Translations under genes and position numbers: made by a program
Shown: positions 58,778-64,000 of the stretch, piece after piece
Layout: each line of letters begins with the position of its first letter
Numbering within the stretch: position 1 is the stretch's first letter
Notes under the pieces: generated by a model
The model's input: only the letters and a program-made list of their open reading frames with translations
Databases searched by the model: none
What the model was told of the DNA's origin: nothing
DNA from: Stereum hirsutum FP-91666 SS1
Taxonomy: Eukaryota; Basidiomycota; Agaricomycetes; Russulales; Stereaceae
DNA length: 64,000 bases
Direction of reading: 5' to 3'
Assembly (NCBI RefSeq): GCF_000264905.1
Contig: NW_006763142.1
Coordinates: 732,597 to 796,596, forward strand

Positions 58778-59281
58778 ATGTTGTCCCAGACCCAGGCCCA
58801 CCAACAACTCCCCGTAATCGACCTTGGTGTACCCCACCCCGAGTCCTTCCCTCTCGTCGACGGAAAACCTCCCATCATGTCCCCGTCCCAGGGATACCTA
58901 GGCCAAAGTATCGCACTCCGAGGACGTTTGGGCTTCCGTTTCCGAAGGAGGTCGACACGAGAACGAGTGCGAGCAGGGCCGACCCCGAATGCGGGCTCAT
59001 CAGTGTCCAGATCTACGCTGCCCACTGCACCCAATACAGCCTCGCCCTCCCAGTCCTCCACGCCCAATCCTATTCCCAATCGTAATCCCGCAGCTCCCAC
59101 TTCCAACGTCATCACCACCTCCTCGACATCCACCACACCCACCATCACCCAACCTGCCTACGCCACCAAACCGCCTCGATATGCGCACTGGGCGATAACC
59201 AGGTACGCGCCGTCACGCGCCGTCACGGACAAAGAAGACTCGGGAGCGGGAGGTTTATGGCGAGGGAGTTTGGTTGTGTAA
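58778..59281 (+). CDS. Low-complexity Pro/Ser/Thr-rich 167-aa protein (copy A)
   Basis: Single open frame from MLSQTQAHQQLPVIDLGVPH to LWRGSLVV. A basic stretch (LGFRFRRRSTRERVRAG) is followed by a long Asn/Pro/Ser/Thr-rich tract. The 3' end (from ~59180) is similar in DNA to 61920-62060, so this is one half of a duplication. The coding frame across the duplicated block is uncertain: another frame continues to 59649 (FMAREFGCVMRVCIENPDLA). No family recognised. Confidence 0.35.
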   Translation: MLSQTQAHQQLPVIDLGVPHPESFPLVDGKPPIMSPSQGYLGQSIALRGRLGFRFRRRSTRERVRAGPTPNAGSSVSRSTLPTAPNTASPSQSSTPNPIPNRNPAAPTSNVITTSSTSTTPTITQPAYATKPPRYAHWAITRYAPSRAVTDKEDSGAGGLWRGSLVV

Positions 59282-60029
59282 TGCGGGTGTGCATTGAAAA
59301 TCCGGATCTTGCTGCGAAGGCGGTTGAGGTGGAAGAGAGGGAGGGTGTGGATGGTGCTGGCAGTATTGGTGGTGGAAAGAGGAGCGGGACAAGGAGGTGT
59401 GTTACGTTAGAGGATAGATCAAAGGGTGAAAGTGTGCACACATGGGAGCGGGAACAAGAATGCAAATGGGAGGGTCGAATGAGCACGGAGCGGGAGCAGG
59501 AATGGGCCATCGCAGGACGCGTTGGACATGCAGGCAAAGCTGTTCAACGTGATTCACAAATCGACGGAAAGATTCAACTAGCAGCCGAAGGGAGGTCCGT
59601 CAGGAGTAGATGTCGACCGAACACAGTTTTGAGGCCTGTGATCTGCTAAGAGAGTAAGGAGAGGGAGAGGGTACGGGAGAAGGTACCGGCGGTGGAGGAG
59701 GGTGAGGATCCGATGACGCTTGGAGAGTATTTGCATTGAGAGATTTGAAGGCGAATGAGGCGGTCATTCTGGGTTGGGAGTGGGACGACGGGAATGCGAT
59801 CCATGCGCTACCGGCTCTCATCGAGGCCCCACATTTTTTTTCGTGAGCATTAATTTTTTGTTATCATCCTGTGCCGTCATGCGGTTTGACTTTCATTGCG
59901 CTTGCTCAATTCTTGTCATATTTGATTTTTGGGGTCCATTCCGTGCGTTTATTCTTTGTCTAATACTTTGTACTAACCAGATCCCTATGGAACAACAGGC
60001 CACATCAAGTCACCCACCTCCGCACGCAA
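59282..60029. other. Spacer between copies A and B
   Basis: Contains a Gly/Arg/Glu-rich frame to 59649 that may be the true extension of copy A through an unrecognised intron; otherwise nothing. Confidence 0.35.
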
Positions 60030-61942
60030 ATGACCCACATCCTCCACTCACTCACCTCCACCTTCACGACTTGTGCCTGCGGCTCGAAATCGAAAGATTG
60101 CGCCCTACAAATGATGGCCGCGTTCGTAGATGGAGAGATTCCGGCTCCTACCGAATCCACGTATCCTCCGCACGCATACCAACCTTCCTATCCGACCTCC
60201 CACTCTTATCCGCAGAAACGACCGGGCGTGAACGGACGCGACTCAAACCACCCTCCTCTCCAGTCGCCGTATACACAGACGCCCCATTTCAGCCATCCAT
60301 GGGCGAGTAACTATCATAACCCGACACCGACACCTACGACACCCTTTCCGCATTCTCCATTGGTCCCCGATTCGTACGTCCAGCCCCCGCACCTGTATCG
60401 CAAACCTCACTCCACGACCACCTCCACTTCATTTCGACCACCATCCGCCGGCCCGTCAAGTTCCAAACCTCGCTCATCCACCCACCGACCGAGCACAGAT
60501 CCGAACGCTGTAGGCCCATCGAATCCGAACGTTGACCTAGGGCCGTTAGTAGGTACCCAGCGCGGCTTCAGGACACGAGAGAGGGGCGTCGAGGGATGGA
60601 GTGGCGGGATGGAGGGTGTCGAGATGGTTCCATCCAGAGATTCGGAGGAGGGATCGTCGAGGGATGTGCCAGAGGTGAGGGTGAGTCCTGCGACGCGGAG
60701 GAGAGATGTGAAGGGGAAGGAGAAGAGTGTGGCGTGGCGAGGGGGGAGAGTATGGGGAAGGGTAAAGAGAAGGCGCGCGAGTGAGGGTTCTTTTTTTTTC
60801 TCATTTTATTTGCTCATTTTGATAGACCTAGCCGCACTTCGTCGATGTCGACATTCTTCAAGATCGTGTTCCGGGTCCGTTTCTTCGCTCATGGACGAAG
60901 ATAAGGTCGGCGATGACAGGATGGACAGTAGTGATATCTCGGCGAGGATACCGCCGAAGATGAGGAAGGGGTGGATTCGGAAGACTGTCCCTGTCGTGGC
61001 CAGTGGGAAGCAGTCTGTCGAAGGGTTGGACAAAGGCAAGATCAAGCAGAAGGATGGAACTGTCGAAATAGATACAGAAATGGACGGTGCGTCGACTCAG
61101 TCATCCGCCGCTGGAATACAAAGGCTGACGAACTCTTTCAAGGTCCGACATCGACAATATCGACACCGATGCCGACGGCGAGCACCATGCCTCCCCCTCC
61201 TTCCCCTAACCTGACCACCGCCGTCCCATCCTCACCTTATCCTTCCCTTTCGCCTGCGTACAAGCCTCCTTCCGCCACACATCTTCACCCATCCGATCGA
61301 CGCTCCTCCGACCCACTTTCCTATCCCATCTTCGCACCTTCCATCGCCACGCCCAATTCTAACCCAACAACGAGTGGCCCTGCGATAGCGCCAGCGCCGA
61401 CATCAGCCACTGCTACACCGTCACCGACCACTCACTTCGTGATGCTCTCCCTGACCTCACCACAGATCTGTCTTGGCAGCTCGACGACACAGATTGTGAC
61501 TGGAACGGATCGCCCCCACGAATGCTATCGTTCAATGGATTCTAGGCGGGTGCTATGGACGTGGACGGAGACAGAGACGGATGTGGAGCTTGAGAATGCG
61601 GGGAGTCCACAGTCGCTGTCTACAGTCGAGCCATTGCGGAGGAAGGAGTCGTTGGCAGGTAGGGACTTGGAGGGGGTTGAGGAATCAGAGAGGCCTATGC
61701 AGGAAGTCTCGTCACCGGAACAATCCACTCGAACTCAGGATGTGACTCGTATCCTGAGTTCACCCACCCTGTCGTCAGCATCCACCTCCACGATACACAA
61801 TTCGCAACCGCCAATTCTGAATGGTCCCATCGAATCTTCCATCCTCAAATCCCCTGCGTCGCCCGACACCGTTCATCCCACCTCCCACTCGTACTCACCG
61901 TCGCCGTCCACACCTACCAATAACCTGCGTACTGGGCGATAA
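60030..61942 (+). CDS. Pro/Ser/Thr-rich 603-aa protein (copy B region)
   Basis: Three exons: 60030-60780, 60826-61086 and 61143-61942, summing to 604 codons; the second intron is needed to stay in frame and has canonical GTGCGT/CAAG ends. Starts MTHILHSLTSTFTTCACGSK with a CxC and a further Cys, then Tyr/Pro-rich disorder. Basic patches (KGKEKSVAWRGGRVWGRVKR) and PPKMRKGWIRKTVPVV suggest nuclear location. Mostly disordered; no domain recognised. The first intron (45 nt) is a multiple of three and may be retained. Confidence 0.45.
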
Positions 61943-62060
61943 CAAGGCACGCACCGTCAAGGACGAAGAAGGGTCGGAAGCAGGAGTTTTATGGAGAGGG
62001 TGTTTGGGCGTGGAATGGGGGGTGCATCCGAATGCGCATCCGCGGCGAAGGCTGGTGAGG
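61920..62060 (+). repeat. Diverged duplicate of the block at ~59180-59330
   Basis: Both read CTGGGCGATAAC, GTCA, GACAAAGAAG/GACGAAGAAG, TTTATGG, GAGGG and GCGAAGG in the same order and spacing, 2.74 kb apart. Overlaps the end of the 603-aa gene and runs past its stop. Confidence 0.7.
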
Positions 62061-62685
62061 GGGAGGAGAGGGAGGATGCAGAGTATACTGCTGGTGCTGC
62101 TGGTGGGACAGGAGTGGGGGTGGGAGAAGGACCGAGAGAAGGAGGGGAGACGGGTTGCGACGGTTTGGGGAGGGTGTGTTGCGCTAAAGGATATATTAAA
62201 GGCAGTCTGGTGTGAGCGATGAAGCAGATCAACGTCTGGCGGTGAAAAGAAAGACAACCCGAGCAAGTATACGATCCGTAGGCTCCTTGGCTTGGAAGAA
62301 GTATTGGACCTCAGCGAACAGGGCTTGACCATCAGCAGTTAGAGGCAGTTGTAAAATACAGCTCTCAGCAATCTACTCGCCAAAGCAGCCCTATATTGTG
62401 CGGCGGCCTGCGCTATATAGTGTGTGTCCCATATAGTGTGTCCATAATTGATTTTTGTACGATGCAATCGCCGTACATCACGCTGTTCGAGAGCACAGGA
62501 TAAGTACATTATCCGCGATGACTTTACTCGTATGCAGAGCAAACACATCTATCTCCCAAGCTGTCCACTCTCCAAGTTCCTTCGGAAGCCATAATTAAAA
62601 AGACGGTGGCAAATGGCATGCAGATGTAAGTATTAGGATTGTAAGAAGATATAACCAATGCATTAATGTAGTGTTACGGAAAGTA
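62061..62685. other. Spacer before the integrase gene
   Basis: No supportable gene. Low-complexity Gly/Glu-rich frames continue to ~62220, then AT-rich DNA that would include the 3' UTR of the minus-strand gene. Confidence 0.4.
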
Positions 62686-64000
62686 TTATTGAAAGGCAGA
62701 CACATCTGTGTATAACGACCGGTACATAGTTTCACAGGACATTACTGCATGAATCCAAACAGCCTTACGAACAATCATATCGCGGGAAGCAAGAGAAGTA
62801 CCAAATTCTGCATACAATTCCCTGTCGAGAATAGCAACTTCCTGTGGCGTAAAAGGACAGTTCGGAGGTTCACAGGGCACATCAGATAATCTATCCGGAC
62901 TGCCTGCAGATGCAAAAGGGTTTTCGCTCTCCCATTCCTGTGGGTTATTTTCAAGGTGGTGAGCGAGGAGTGTGGGGTTACCATGAACCTCCCAATCTAT
63001 GCCGTATCCCGTGGGGTCCTCCGTAACGACCTGATCATCTGCGGTGATGTAGTCCAACCCTCTGGCGCCGAGCTCTGCCATGCCCATTAAGTACATCTCT
63101 TGGGGAGAGGCCTGACGCTGAACACCTCTCCCAGTGATAGGATGCGAGTTCCACGTAGCGACCCAGTCAGTGGCGTCGGCGTTGATAGACGCGAGAAACA
63201 GATGATGAAGGAGCCAGATATGTGCTGCCCGTTCAGGATCGAGGGCGTGTTCAATAAGATGTTCTAGCTCAAGGAAGAACTTCTTCCATTTGGCACCAAA
63301 ACCGGTCGTGACATCGTACCAGAGTCGCTCAGAGCGGGTGTTGTGGACACTTCTATGAGGTAAATGAGCTTATGCTGAAAGAAAGGAGGGTAGAATGTCA
63401 ACATACCGTCCCCAGATGTATGAACCACGACCTATACCCCTTGTTGCATCCATATCACGAGCAACATCGACATTCTCTGTTCCATGATCTCCACGGACGC
63501 GGCTTGGTCGTCCATACAGAGCCACACCAGCGAGAAATAGTGCCAGGACGGTGGCAGCGCGATTATTGCAGTGAACACGAAGGGCAGTGACGAGGCGAGA
63601 AAATCCGTCGATGAAACAGTGAATGACAAACTTCCAGCGTATAAGGCCTATATCGTGGAAACAGTTAGTGTTGGCAACGAATCGTACTTTTGGTGAGAAG
63701 ACTGACCATGCTGTCCATCATGGTGCCAAAGCGAGTTGGGACCAGCAACTCTGTATGTTCGGCGATGGAGTCTTCGATCGCCAAAAGCATTTGTAGTACC
63801 ATGAACACGCGCATAGGAGGCGGTGATGCGAGCCATTGGAACGCGATAGGCCCGGGATCGTAGACAACCATGAATCATGCGGCGGCCGAAGGTCGGGAAT
63901 ACTTGAAGGATTTCGGCCATGAGACGGTCGAGTTCAGTATCAGAAAGTGTGGATACGGGTGGGGTGGATGATGTGGTGGTAAGCAGAAATGAACCATCGT
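62686..64000 (-). CDS. Integrase-core (rve-like) transposase/integrase protein, 5' partial
   Basis: Exons 64000-63707, 63647-63407 and 63352-62686; open to the right edge, so the N-terminus is outside. Candidate DDE residues: first Asp in SLWHHDGQHGLIRWKFVIH, second Asp in VRGDHGTENVDVARDMD, Glu in SERLWYDVTTGFG or in GTENV. FIDGFSRLVTALRVHCNNRA, GRGSYIWGRSVHNTRSERLW and INADATDWVATWNSHPITGR match a eukaryotic integrase-core family repeatedly found as stand-alone genes in Agaricomycetes. No reverse transcriptase or terminal repeats lie within the window, so it may be a DNA-transposon enzyme or a domesticated copy. The frame is intact across two short introns. Confidence 0.7.

Noticed and set aside
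1..64000. CRISPR arrays, rRNA genes and further tRNAs
   Set aside because: No regularly spaced short repeats or rRNA signatures; the only cloverleaf with a B box that I found is tRNA-Asp.

Overview
The window is nuclear DNA of a basidiomycete fungus, most probably a mushroom-forming Agaricomycete. The evidence is dense genes split by many 50-65 nt GT-AG introns, micro-exons of 11-25 nt, and families typical of that group: a CAP59/GT69 mannosyltransferase, expanded F-box proteins, GH128 glucanases and large lineage-restricted proteins. The species cannot be named from the sequence. Gene models were built by hand from splice sites and reading phase; where I give exon lists, the summed lengths are whole codons unless stated. 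Single exon borders may be off by 1-2 nt.

Left part (1-31.4 kb) is a conserved genomic core. In order: 5'-truncated GT69/CAP59-like mannosyltransferase (+), YIF1 (+), tRNA-Asp(GUC) (-), two tandem paralogous F-box genes (+), PUF6 (-), a third F-box gene (-), an S10 serine carboxypeptidase (-), WDR59/Sea3 of the GATOR2/SEACAT complex (-), two tandem GH128 genes (+) with identical 11-exon structures and a TA-flanked MITE between them, an alpha/beta hydrolase (+), and a protein with a GTPBP1/2-like N-terminus but no GTPase domain (-). These genes serve secretion, ribosome biogenesis, TORC1 nutrient sensing and extracellular or vacuolar hydrolysis.

Right part (31.9-64 kb) is accessory. It holds unfamiliar proteins, repeats and broken genes: a 236-aa orphan, an assembly gap flanked by two identical 620-bp sequences, a long gene with a Cys/His-rich start and a HECT-like end, an orphan 191-aa gene, a 160-bp-period minisatellite, an ABCC transporter relic cut off at the minisatellite, and a 54-bp near-perfect palindrome. 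Next comes a 1,949-aa protein joining a 2-oxoglutarate/Fe(II) dioxygenase-like domain (TET/JBP-type candidate) to a chromodomain and a large C-terminal region of unknown function, followed by a 621-aa orphan. The last 8 kb carry a gene frameshifted by a 13-bp duplication, a helicase fragment that stops at its Walker A lysine, two low-complexity Pro/Ser/Thr-rich genes sharing a duplicated block, and a transposon-type integrase running off the right edge.

The strongest candidate for an undescribed system is the dioxygenase-chromodomain protein (44,777-51,411) with its promoter palindrome and adjacent orphan gene. It looks like a chromatin-directed oxidation enzyme. The HECT-like gene with a tandemly duplicated exon-intron unit is the second.
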